Positions 1 through 9,732 of a stretch of DNA of 64,000 nucleotides are shown in pieces. Position numbers and translations under genes: made by a program. Source of the stretch: Trametopsis cervina (taxonomy: Eukaryota > Basidiomycota > Agaricomycetes > Polyporales > Irpicaceae); the NCBI GenBank assembly GCA_022385755.1, contig MU278359.1, positions 248,001 to 312,000 of the forward strand, in the 5' to 3' direction. The notes under the pieces are model-generated. The model was not told where the DNA came from, did no database searches, and was given only the letters and a program-made list of their open reading frames with translations. The stretch's first letter is position 1. Each line of letters begins with the position of its first letter.

Positions 1-1575
1 CCCCGCCACTGCACCGGTGGAGCACAGGAGGAAGGCGAATCTGTGGCTCGCTGAGATCTTGGGAACCCATCAGCACCCGATGTGGCGTACAGGACGATCG
101 TAGGGCGTACGGTGTGCACCCAAACCGCCAGCTTCCTGACTAATGCCAATTAGAAGACGCTTTCAACAATAAATATAAGCGTAGACAAAGCTACTGTGGG
201 CGAATCCTGGTATTGGAAGAGCTAAGCATGAGTCAATTATCTTTTATGATACAATAGTCCCGTGGACTTACCTGGTACACCGTGAGTACGCGAACAGCAC
301 TTCTATGATGGACCCGCTTATTGCATGAATACCTGGGGTAAGGTAAGAGCGATGACAGCAAATCTTTCAGTGCATCGCAACAGACACGATGCACGTCACT
401 CACGTCTTCTTTTAATACCGGCGCAGGCTTGCTTCCATACACGCCCAGAGTCACCCACAATGCACCACGACTGCCTGCTGTGCCATGACTGTGCCATGAT
501 CATTGATGGACTGATATCAATGCTCCGTGAAGAATGTACCTACAAGATCAATCGCAGTCCGCGCTAGAGTAATCGTTGTCTAGCAAGCCGGATCTGCTTT
601 TGGAAAGACTGTGTGTGAAGCTAGATGGCACATACGCATGCGCTCGGGCATTCTAGCGAGCCGCAACGGTCACTGACTTGCGTCCTTTTCTCCAGTTGAG
701 GTCCAGAGTGTGTATAAAGCCTCAGTTCGCTGGTATTAAATATACCCACACTCAGAGTTGTGCTTATGCTTTGCAATATCCAGGTTTTGACGGGCTTGCT
801 GTGAACGGGATTTCACTACCAGACAAGATCATTAGCTTGATGCAATAAGCAAGCAGAACTCTTGTCGCGATACGGGTCTGACAAATCATATCTAATCCGT
901 TCATGAGCTGGTCGCAGTCATCTCGTAAATTACTCACATCGTCACGAGAAGAGTGTTCAAAGGACTTCGGCCAGTGCTGAAATGCGTATTTGGTGGCCGC
1001 CGTTTCCTCCTTCACCACGTTTGGCTGTGTTTGGTTCACCGGAGGCTGCCGAGACCAAACATAGCTTGGATGGTTGCGGCAATCATCCATCTTAGCCACA
1101 AGCAAGCTGTGTACGCGCTGTGCAGCTCTACAAAGCACCCATTCGTCGTCTACACAACCGTGTCGCACGTGTCGGACATCAAAGATATCATCCCCTCCAT
1201 TTGTGCGACAGGACGTGCTGGGGCGCAGGTCGGACATGAAACGTTGGTGACCGTGAGGCCTGCCCCCGTCACCGTGTGGCCATTGTAGGATATCGTCATG
1301 GACGGCGTTGCCGGGTGATAAGCAGACATGACGATATCGTTGTTATCGCGCCCGGTGGGTACGGCTACCAGCTAAGCATGGTTACGCCACAATGCTGGCG
1401 CTTGATGGGAATAAGTAAAACCAAAAGACCTTGCATAAATGTAATGTCGCCGTCACGTGTCTAGAGGTCACGACATATGAGTCCCTCGGCACTGATATCA
1501 TTCATAACTCTTACTGCAATATGTATATGTTATGATCTCGCTGCCTCGAAAGTCCGATTCGATCGCCCGACCGTC
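1..1575. other. Left-edge stretch with no recognised gene
   Basis: Several open frames of 60-157 codons occur on both strands, but none has a recognisable domain, a credible splice pattern or a signal peptide. A TATA-like string lies near 711 on the plus strand with no convincing coding region after it. The right end probably holds the 3' untranslated region of the methyltransferase gene that ends at 1576. Confidence 0.5.
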
Positions 1576-2611
1576 TCACTTCCGCGAGGCCACAACGACG
1601 CGTTCCACCTCCCAAGGATCGCTCCATATCGTGGTACGTTTCAGATTGCCTTCTTCCCGAAAGATGGTCTCGACGTCCCGTGCCTGGCCTTTGCCTACCT
1701 CGACAGCGATCACGCCGTCATCAGCTAGTAGACTATCGTGCTCCTCAGCGACAAGCATCGCTATATCATGATAAAATGTTAGACCACGGCCTGACTCTGA
1801 TCGTGGCTGAGGTGGATTGGTTGCTGGTCCCAGCGGGATATGAGGATCTCCGAGAAGCGCCCGTACGTCCTCGTATCCTCTGACGGACATCGGGAGATTT
1901 TCGTACTCATGTTTGGGTATGTACGGAGGATTCGAGGTTATAACGTCGAAAGGCGGGCTTATACCGGACGATCTCAACTTGTGAACAAAGCCACGTTTTC
2001 GCATGTCGGCTTGTAGAGGACGGAATGTATTATGAGCGTCTGATACCGTGGAAGGGTGTTCATTGGACGCCTTCGATGTCTGGAGAGGAATGCCGCAGTG
2101 GGTCGCATTGTCTTCTGCAAGGCGGATGGCTTCCGCGGAGATGTCTACCCCCCATGAGCGCACGGTCCCAGGCGGCCACAACTTGCAGAGGAGAAGTGGG
2201 ATGCAGCCAGACCCCGTGCACAAATCAAGTAACCTAAGCGGCATGCTGCGGGTAGGCTTTATATACTCTGAGAGTCTTATGGTCCAATCTTCTGTTTCGG
2301 GGCGCGGAATAAGAACAGGTGGGCGCGTCAAGAGCTCCAAAGAACCGAAGGGCTGAGTGCCTACCATGATAAATTGGGATATAAATAAATGTCTGGGGAT
2401 GTAATCACTCACCTAAAATATATTGCAGCGGTTCGCCTGAGACACGCCTCGCGACCATGGACGCCAACGCGTCTGCAGCGTGGCCATCAGCCTTCGGTCG
2501 TCGGTTAATAGTTTGAAACATCCATTTGAGCTCGAGGTTTGCCGCCTGGTGTCCCAGCACACGCGACAGCTGTGTCAGGTGCTGTGTCCATTGGCTGCCC
2601 ACCGGACGCAT
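1576..2611 (-). CDS. HemK/PrmC-family release-factor glutamine N5-methyltransferase
   Basis: Two exons, 2611-2413 and 2360-1576, joined across a 52-nt GTGAGT..TAG intron, give 327 aa. The spliced join reads YILGTQPFG, the conserved HemK junction between the N-terminal helical domain and the Rossmann methyltransferase domain. The LIPRPETE motif follows, then a glycine-rich SAM site (LDLCTGSGCIPLLL), and the catalytic NPPY motif lies in the middle of exon 2. These enzymes methylate the glutamine of the GGQ motif in translation termination factors. The yeast homologues are Mtq1 (mitochondrial) and Mtq2 (cytosolic); the PRPETE-containing architecture fits the bacterial/mitochondrial PrmC/Mtq1 type, which is an inference. 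The start is supported by an in-frame TAG ten codons upstream. The gene is divergent from the regulator at 3098. Confidence 0.9.
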
Positions 2612-3097
2612 GTGTCTGGCGAGAGTAGATGAGTGCTAGCACTGATCCAACCTGCTGCCACAGGTGCCGTGGCTGAGGATGGTATGAGGTAACTCGTGAG
2701 TCATCGTGCGAAATGTGCGAGTAAAGCTGAAAACCCGGCCGACGCCACCGCGCTGTCGGCAACAGATGCCGAGCGGTCCGAGAGGACAGGTAACTCCGAA
2801 TAGTCCGGGACGTCTACATTTTGGCACTTATCATGCCCATTTCCGGAGCGTTTATCATTTATTTTTGCCAGCTTACTCGCGACTGTGGGGGTGGGTTTGG
2901 CGCCCATGTGTTCACTCTGCTCAGGCACTTTTCTTTAACTACGCTCAGGGAAACACTCAGGCCTCGAACAATCCCCTCCTCGCCGTTCATCCGCAACCAC
3001 CACCGCCCTCCCTCATACGCGCATCCTGTTCGCTGTATGTTTCCGCCTTGCCATGCTTTCCACTCAACCTCATAACCACAGTGTTCTTGGCCTCACC
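2612..3097. promoter_or_regulatory. Shared bidirectional promoter region
   Basis: This 486-bp gap separates the divergent start codons of the methyltransferase and the zinc-cluster regulator, so it must hold both promoters. The right part is C-rich and pyrimidine-biased just before the plus-strand ATG, as is common in basidiomycete core promoters. No TATA box was seen. An open frame covers most of it on each strand, but neither is recognisable. Confidence 0.5.
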
Positions 3098-5607
3098 ATG
3101 GCCCAAATTGCTCCTCCTCCGCCCTTCTCAGGAGTAGCTGCCTCCATCCCTGACAATGCCACGGCTTCGACAACTACGCTCGATGCGAAAAAGAAGCCAG
3201 CCGTGAAACGCAAACGCACGGGCGACGGGGCGAGCGACAGTGCCGAGTCCTCCTCACAAACACCCCGGACACGGGACGGACCAAAGAAAAAGAAGGCAAA
3301 CAGAGCTTGCTTCCACTGCCAGAAAGCGCACCTTACTTGCGACGATTGTGAGCCTTCTTGTCCTTCATGCTTTTCGGCTCCTCCCCTCGTCGGCGTTGCG
3401 TCGCACGATCCTGTCTCGCTGAATTTGATGAATTTGACGCGGACCAGTCTTGCTTGAGCGCGCCCAATTCGCTATGGTCTCGCTGAAGGCCACACAAAAT
3501 CCTCGCTCCATGAAGCGGTTGAACGCGGTGCGATAAAGGAAATGCCCTGCAGTTGTGCTGGCAGTGAGGTGCTACGTTGTCGGCATCTTGCCTGAACGCG
3601 CTTCTTCCTATGTTGCCTCTGCGTGACACGCCAATCCTGTATTCTTTCCGGAAGACACCGCCGGGAGAAGCCTAGGTTCACATTTACTGTTCATATCAGC
3701 TCACTTTACGAGCCAGTGTTCACGTTAACGTTAACTCCATCATCATCCACGTGTTCTTTGTAAATCGTGGGATGCACGAAGCCAACCTCGATCATGTCCT
3801 GTATGGCCGTTCAAACCCTGCTGCTTACTGTCACGCATCAATTGGACTCTGGCTTACGCTCTTCTTTTCTTCTTCCAGCGCGGCCCTGTCAGCGTTGTGT
3901 GAAGCGCGGCATGGCGGATAATTGCACGGAAGGTCACCGCAAGAAGGCGAAGTATCTGTTAGATGAAGAGGAACTCGGTTCGTACTACAATACGTTATAC
4001 GCCATTTTTGCTCACTATCTATCCCAGAGGCACTCAAGCGGAGTAAGTCTGGAGAAGCCCCTGCGAAGAGCACAGAGGCGCCGACATCGCAACGTGAGAT
4101 GCTTCGTCTTCCTGTAACGTGATTCATGACTGATCTTGGATCGACCTCTTCCTACTCACCCTCAACGCACTGACCTGAAAACAGAGCCGATGTTCACCTA
4201 CAATACTACGGCCTCATATGGCTTTGCTCCGTCAGAAGCCGCAAATATCGAGTATTCCATCTTATCCACAATATTGGGTAATTCCTCCGAATCAAGCGCC
4301 GCAAGTCCTTCAAATCCCTCAACAGGGTCAGCGCAACCTCAGCACAGTAGTACGTATCCAACGCAGCAATCACCGCCTGTGTTGGTCAACGCTTCTTGGC
4401 CGGCCTCGAGTAGTGGCTTTAGCCCGCAAGCACCATTGGCAATCCAGCCATCTGAAACTACGCTCCCAGGGTCGTCTTCTTCAGCTACGACTAGTGGATA
4501 TCCGTCACAATACTCTGCGGGCACGCCAACATTCTCTCCGACCACGAACGGGTCGACCCCCGCACAGGGCCCGTACGCTGATTTCAACAATCAACCACCG
4601 TCGTCAAGTCTTGCCAACTACGCCGGTCAAGCCGCACCGGCCACATTAGCACCGGCCACTGTCGGCGTCGTGTCAAGCCAGCCCGCGCGTTCTAGTTCCA
4701 CCTCTCTTATCGACCGCACGGTATCAACGGGAACTGCGTCTTGGGTTGGACCATCTTCGTCGGACATGGGCACGCTGGATGGGACGAGTGTGTATAAGTC
4801 CGTGACCTCGCCTTACGACTACACACAGGGCTACCATTTCTTGATGAAACATCTACCGACTCGGTGCGTATTGCCGTCCCATGATGTCAACCCCGTCTGC
4901 GACTATCGACTTACATGATTATTATCGTTACATAGTGGATTTGAAAAGAACGACATCTTGCGCATCGTTCGTGCGTTGGCGATTTTCAGGCCTTCGCTCA
5001 TCGCGCTGCAGATGCCCATGTCTGAGGAGGATGAGGTGTTTATTGAGAGATGTTTTCAGAGGTCATTAGTGGTGCGTACCTGGCGATGCTTATCTCCGTC
5101 AATCGTCAATCTGGACTAACTCCTGGCTTTATGTAATCTAGGAGCTCGAAAAGCTCGTGTCCTTCAGTGGCACTCCGACATTAGCGTGGAGACGGACAGG
5201 AGAGATATGCTTGGTCGGGCCGGAGTTCTGCATGCTTACTGGCTGGGAACGCGAGGAGTTGATAGGGAGGAAGAAATATATCTACGAGGTGCGCTTACGG
5301 AAACGTGGATCCGTTGCGATTATGCTAACTCCGGTTTGTTTCCATCCTTCCAGCTGTTTGAGAATCAATCGGTCGTAGAGTATTGGGAGAACTTTGCCAA
5401 CCATGCGTTTGAGAACACGACTCAGTCGGTCTACTCGCATTGTGTTATCCTCAAGCCGTCTGGAGCTCCGGTTCCTTGCACGTTCTGCTTCTCAATACGC
5501 AGGGATATCATGGACCTCCCCAGCTTAGTCATTGGTATGTCTCGTCCCCGTCGCTTCCGTTTACCCGGCTCATCACAATGACAGGCCAATGGTTACCACT
5601 GCTATGA
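3098..5607 (+). CDS. ERT1: ERT1/AcuK-like Zn2Cys6 transcription factor with PAS domain (gluconeogenesis regulator)
   Basis: Eight exons (3098-3347, 3879-3977, 4028-4093, 4185-4863, 4936-5071, 5142-5288, 5354-5534, 5585-5607) give 526 aa. The N-terminus is basic. The zinc cluster reads [15 protein letters not shown], then [10 protein letters not shown] across a splice, then HRKKAKYL, the hallmark of the ERT1/AcuK/AcuM group. A Ser/Pro/Thr-rich middle follows, then [17 protein letters not shown], then the helical segment [20 protein letters not shown]. The C-terminal PAS domain contains [19 protein letters not shown] and the protein ends VIGQWLPLL, as in the family. Homologues activate genes for growth on non-fermentable carbon such as PEP carboxykinase and fructose-1,6-bisphosphatase. 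The ATG at 3098 has a strong context (CACCATGG); an in-frame ATG at 3053 is an alternative. The first intron is 531 nt, ten times the local norm. Confidence 0.92.
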
Positions 5608-6175
5608 CCAAAATGGCAGTGACACCACGAAGTCTACCTTTATCTGTAATTCTAATTCATATACTCACGCCATCATCCTGGTGGCGGTTTGCATTGCATT
5701 ATCATCTACATCGTTCATGCTCTGCATATTTTTATTTGTCGTGCTCCGTCTCTCGTTTTGCTTTGGACTGCATCCAGATACTCTCGTCGTCCGTATGATC
5801 TCTTGATATACGTACATCATTCTAACCCACGTAGACTACTCCTCCTAACCCCTGGGCGTTGTTCATCTTCCATGCTATTTACGCTGCTCTCACGAAACAT
5901 TCATGGTCCTAACCCAAATGTCACTTACTACGTCATCTCAGATAACATCTCTTTACAGTTTCTGTGCTTCTGTATTTATTGCCACATGAGACAGACTACG
6001 TATTGATATCGCTTTAAATAAAGAACACATCGCACAGTGCCAAACCAATTTGAATGTCTAGGGTGCGCCACCAAATCGAAAGGTGAAAGTGGTAATACTT
6101 TCTCTAACATACGCCGCATTCCTGTACAGAGGAAGGACAGACGTTCCCACGTAGGCAAATGCATAGTTCACGTTT
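5608..6175. other. Convergent intergenic stretch (two 3' ends)
   Basis: T-rich DNA between the 3' ends of the zinc-cluster regulator and the PRA1 gene. It probably holds both 3' untranslated regions. No gene, RNA or repeat was recognised. Confidence 0.5.
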
Positions 6176-6980
6176 TTACACGCTATCTGATACCTGGGCA
6201 TACTCGCTCTCGATACCAGGCTCCATCAGTGACGCATGCCCTACGATGAGCAGACCAGATGCGCCAACTGCCCAGAAGATGGTGTACAGAGGCGAAGCAT
6301 ACCATATGAGGGGTATGCCGATGACAAATAAGCCGGTGTATAGTGACTTTTGTGTGATGATGCGATCGCCGAACTGCACTGGGTCGGCCCCTGCACAAAG
6401 ACGTGTCAGCTTGGAGGCGCAGGAAGTTGCATGATGGAGTGATGTGCTGGACGGTGGACGTACCAAATTTGTTAATGGCTGCGAATCCTCCGACAACGAA
6501 TCCAATGGCAATCAGGAGAACGGGGTTTGTGAGCCTGATGATATCGCAAACCACATAAGCATGTGTCAGGGCTGTGGGTGTAACATTGAGACGCACAGAG
6601 CATATACACTGAGTGCAGCCACGATGAGACCGTAGTTGCCTGTAGCGAGAAATCGTTAGATTCTACTCAGTGGACCACTCCATATCTCACTCACCAGAGA
6701 AGTAACGAGTGTTGTATGATATACGCTACGTTATGCGACGGTCTTGTGAGCCAGTTGCTTTTACATTCGTGTTAGAAAACGCACTGATGTCGCCTGGTTC
6801 AGATCTGCAGGACGTGAAATGCGATGGTAGTCAAAGAATTCATGCGGTGCACGCAGGGCACTCAGGCGTGTTTCCTGTATAGGGTGCAGCGATTTCAGTA
6901 CACAGAAGAAGTGGACGCGCTCTGAATACGCGTACCCTGAAGGATCTGAGGGTTTCCGATACTCGCAAGATAGCCTCCAT
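6176..6980 (-). CDS. PRA1 family protein (Yip3-like prenylated Rab acceptor)
   Basis: Six exons give 164 aa, the usual length of the family. The splices were placed by hand: MEAILRVSETLRSFR, then ETRLSALRAPHEFFDYHR and ISRPADLNQATS, then RISYNTRYFSGNYG, then two hydrophobic pairs (LTNPVLLIAIGFVVGGFA and the LFVIGIPLIWYASPLYTIFW region), then a hydrophilic tail. The PADLNQATSRISYNTRYFSGNY block is the diagnostic PRA1 core. These four-pass proteins of the ER/Golgi bind prenylated Rab GTPases and help their delivery to membranes. The gene is divergent from the CDC26-like gene, with 291 bp between starts. All introns are 50-65 nt and canonical. Confidence 0.9.
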
Positions 6981-7271
6981 AATAACACCGGGTTTGATTG
7001 GGCAAGTTCTGGGAAAGGGGTTTGGAGTAGATGGGTATAGCTACACGTTGGTGAAAGTGTGGTGAAGGTCGTTGGGTAAGGTCAGTATTTCAGTAAAGAA
7101 GGTCGAGGGCGCTTGACACGAGTCGCTGCGGGACGCGCAGCTGCCAAACACGACCATCCTCTTGCCACCATTGTCTGGCTCTAGCACACCTCTCAACGCG
7201 CAGTCTGCCACGTCCTACTCGTCATAAAACACGTCTACTATTGCGACTGTGCATCGGTCGTTGCATCGGAA

Positions 7272-7481
7272 ATGATCCGCCGAGACCCAACTCTGATTCC
7301 GTTAACGGACAACGACGTGCAGGATGTAAGGGATGCTGTGAAGTCGCGCGGCCGGTCGGACGCCAACATGAAGGATTCAGTTCCTAAGCCGGCCACAGGC
7401 GTTCCAGGGTTTACTGCCCAAGAAGATGCCCAGAGAAAGAAAGAGACAATGACGAAAAACCAACGACTTGGGCTGGCGTAG
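7272..7481 (+). CDS. CDC26-like anaphase-promoting complex subunit
   Basis: A single 69-codon exon. The N-terminus MIRRDPTLIPLTDNDV matches the pattern of Cdc26, whose first residues (M-[IL]-R-R-x-P-T) insert into the TPR superhelix of APC6/Cdc16 and stabilise the complex; the rest of the subunit is short, charged and disordered, as here. The ORF starts directly with this motif, ends in a charged lysine-rich tail, and lies just downstream of the divergent PRA1 promoter. The assignment rests on the N-terminal motif and the length only, so another small protein starting MxRR cannot be excluded. Confidence 0.6.
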   Translation: MIRRDPTLIPLTDNDVQDVRDAVKSRGRSDANMKDSVPKPATGVPGFTAQEDAQRKKETMTKNQRLGLA

Positions 7482-8039
7482 CAGCTTCTTGTGCGAGGGG
7501 ATTTTGTTAAGTGTGCAATTTCTAGCAAGGGTTCGGTACCTGAAACTGATCACAGTGGCTGTCAGCGTCGTTGTTTGGTGTACTTACAGGAATATAGCAA
7601 TTATGAACGTGTTGAGCCTCTTGAGCGTCCTTATTCATGTGTCGACTTATCTCATCGCACAAAGGCCATGGAAGGCCACAACACTCATGCCGATGCTTGG
7701 TTTCAGCAGAAAACGTCGCCAGGTGCCACGTGTGGGAACCTGTATACCCCGCCGTGGAGCTCCGCACACCACGGGTTTGACCCTCATTCAGCGTCGCTCA
7801 TGTCGTGATGCACACCCTGTGGCCCCGTGTCAAGGTTCACAACATGAAGCTTTGGCCACTTCGGACTGAGGTCCGGTCCAAGCCAAGTCAACTGGCCTGA
7901 TACCGTGCGCCGCATTTGGCCTCCTCATGGCCACAGAGATTTGGCTCCGACAGAGTATACATAGGCAAGGTCTGTCGCGTAAGTTTCCTCCATCGCTCAA
8001 CCACTGCCTCAAAGCTCGTCGTCATCATCTCTCTCTACT
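7482..8039. other. Intergenic stretch before the HMG-box gene
   Basis: No supported gene. The last 80 bp before the ATG at 8040 are pyrimidine-rich and likely belong to the promoter and leader of the HMG-box gene. Confidence 0.5.
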
Positions 8040-8777
8040 ATGATAAACTGTACAGCGAGACAGTACAGGATGCTGGTGGATAACAGCACAAGTTCCACCA
8101 CAACGAAACTCTCCGAGGATGTTCAAGACATGTCCTTATCGCCGGCCAGCCCTCCATACATTACCAGACCTCCAAATCCTTGGATACTCTTTCGTAGCGC
8201 AACCAGGGAAGAGGCGAAGGCCTTCCTGCAGGAAAAGGGTTCCAGTGTGAGGGAAGCTGACGTCTCGAGAGAAGTTCGCAATCGATGGCAGTGTGCAGAC
8301 CGGGGATACTGGTATGCCCAAGCAAAAGCGGCCAAGGAGGCGCACGACAGGAAATATCCTCACTACAAATATCACCCCGGATCGAAGAAGAAGCTCCGAG
8401 AGCAAACAAGGACCAAAAGGAAAAGTCGGATTGTGGAACAGGCCACAAAGAAACAGGCTTCTTCACCCCCGACGCAGCGTCGTAAGCATGCCACAGATGC
8501 GTCCCTGGGGTCGAATGCGATACCATTGAATAGCACTCCATCCTATGCGTCAACCATGCAACCTTCTGTCGTCCGCTTGTCTTCTCCGTTTCGTCCATCT
8601 TTTGGTGGTCATGCTGAGCGGGTCTATTCCCCGTTCCTCTGCGACGAAGTATCAGATCTGTTCCGACTGTTGTCATATGAGGACTCGAGGCCATTGTCTC
8701 TCGGCATGCGTCACTCGTTTACCGCAGACAATTCGAAAGAGCAAGCAATTGACCCCAGATTGATCCACTCTCCATGA
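8040..8777 (+). CDS. HMG-box (MATA_HMG-type) transcription factor
   Basis: A single-exon frame of 245 codons. Residues about 42-112 form one HMG box of the sequence-specific MATA/SOX type: it opens RPPNPWILFRSA, has the mid-box VSREVRNRW pattern, and closes with the aromatic and basic signature KYPHYKYHPGSKKK followed by a basic stretch. Outside the box the protein is Ser/Thr-rich and low in complexity. Such proteins in agaricomycetes act in mating, fruiting and stress responses, but the family is large and paralogues cannot be told apart here. Later in-frame ATGs exist (8070, 8130); the first is taken because it gives the longest frame and all of them keep the box intact. Confidence 0.88.
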   Translation: MINCTARQYRMLVDNSTSSTTTKLSEDVQDMSLSPASPPYITRPPNPWILFRSATREEAKAFLQEKGSSVREADVSREVRNRWQCADRGYWYAQAKAAKEAHDRKYPHYKYHPGSKKKLREQTRTKRKSRIVEQATKKQASSPPTQRRKHATDASLGSNAIPLNSTPSYASTMQPSVVRLSSPFRPSFGGHAERVYSPFLCDEVSDLFRLLSYEDSRPLSLGMRHSFTADNSKEQAIDPRLIHSP

Positions 8778-9169
8778 TCACCTTCTAGCGGAACAACCAA
8801 ATTGTCTATGGGCCGAACTGCCCGTCGCTGAAGTACGCTGTACATTTACTGTCATTCTTGACGACATTGGGACTAAATGGCACTAATGAAGATGCAGGCC
8901 ACAACCATGCGTACGCACAATACACCCATTAGGCACAAATGTGAACTTGCCAGGTCTGCAGATGTTCACAGATATACCTCTCCCGAAAGCAGTGCACTTT
9001 GCAGATCCTGCGAACGTGTGGCTGACGACATTGTACAATCATTGTACAATCACAATCTTCATATTTCCAAACAATACACTATTTGAGACAAGCTACTGAT
9101 ACAACATGCGAGCGATCATGACAAGAAGCAGGAGGTGCGGTCTAACAGGTTTCTACATTGAGAAGACGT
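8778..9169. other. Convergent intergenic stretch
   Basis: Lies between the 3' ends of the HMG-box gene and the small secreted protein gene. It includes a short direct duplication, ttgtacaatcattgtacaat, near 9030-9050. Otherwise nothing was recognised. Confidence 0.5.
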
Positions 9170-9634
9170 TCAGTCGAAGTACTCGTCGACTGCGTACGCT
9201 GGAACGAGCAGCGTAAGTTGTGTGTTTTTCTTCGCTTAGGAAAGACTTACCTTCACGACGAACGACAGGAGCGGCGGGGGGGATAACGGGTACAACGGGT
9301 ACAACAGGGACAACAGGAGCTGCCGTACACCACTCGGTATGGCCACGATCACACGCTGCTTGGGCTCCGTTGGTACCAGTTATGGCTGTCGAATGGAATA
9401 CATTTAGGCAAAACCTAGCACGCAGACAATTGACGTACTATGGTTGTTGATCGTAACGTTCTTGGCGGGGCGGTTGGCCGCCGTGTTGTTGGCCGACGAG
9501 TGGGAGCCGACTCTAGTACCATCCGTGGCGTTTCGTTGAGGAAGCACAGGAGCAGCTGCGGGTGCGGGAATGGCTGCGACAGCGGAGATAACGACCGCGA
9601 TGGCGGAGAGCAAGTAAAGTCGTGCGCTGAACAT
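9170..9634 (-). CDS. Small secreted protein with a Pro/Val repeat tract
   Basis: Three exons (9634-9439, 9385-9251, 9198-9170) give 119 aa. The N-terminus MFSARLYLLSAIAVVISAVA is a clear signal peptide. The mature part is Ala/Pro/Asn-rich, has likely N-glycosylation sites (NAT, NNT, NVT), two cysteines close together (AACDRGHTEWC) and then a run of valine-valine-proline units (VVPVVPVVPVIPP) encoded by a near-perfect 9-12 bp DNA repeat. It ends EAYAVDEYFD. A TATA box lies 91 bp upstream of the ATG. No known family was recognised and it is not a member of the four-cysteine family further right. Function unknown; an extracellular or wall-associated role is plausible. Confidence 0.72.
9256..9320. 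repeat. Short tandem repeat inside the secreted protein gene
   Basis: Near-identical units of the type acaacgggt / acaacaggg follow each other, next to a G-run (gcgggggggata). On the minus strand they encode the valine-valine-proline tract. Such tracts can vary in copy number between strains. Confidence 0.6.
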
Positions 9635-9724
9635 GGTGAAGGGATTGGATATGAGGACTTTGGAAGAAGAGCTTTGCTTGGTGTGGGGGTTTTTGGGATG
9701 AGGATTATGGCTAAGACTGGTGGG

Positions 9725-9732
9725 CTTTTATA
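9725..9732 (-). promoter_or_regulatory. TATA box of the secreted protein gene
   Basis: Minus-strand TATAAAAG within GGTATAAAAGCC, 91 bp before the ATG at 9634. The same core precedes SSP A and SSP B. Confidence 0.65.

Noticed and set aside
764..1237. Minus-strand open frame of about 157 codons
   Set aside because: No domain, no clear start context, no splice support.
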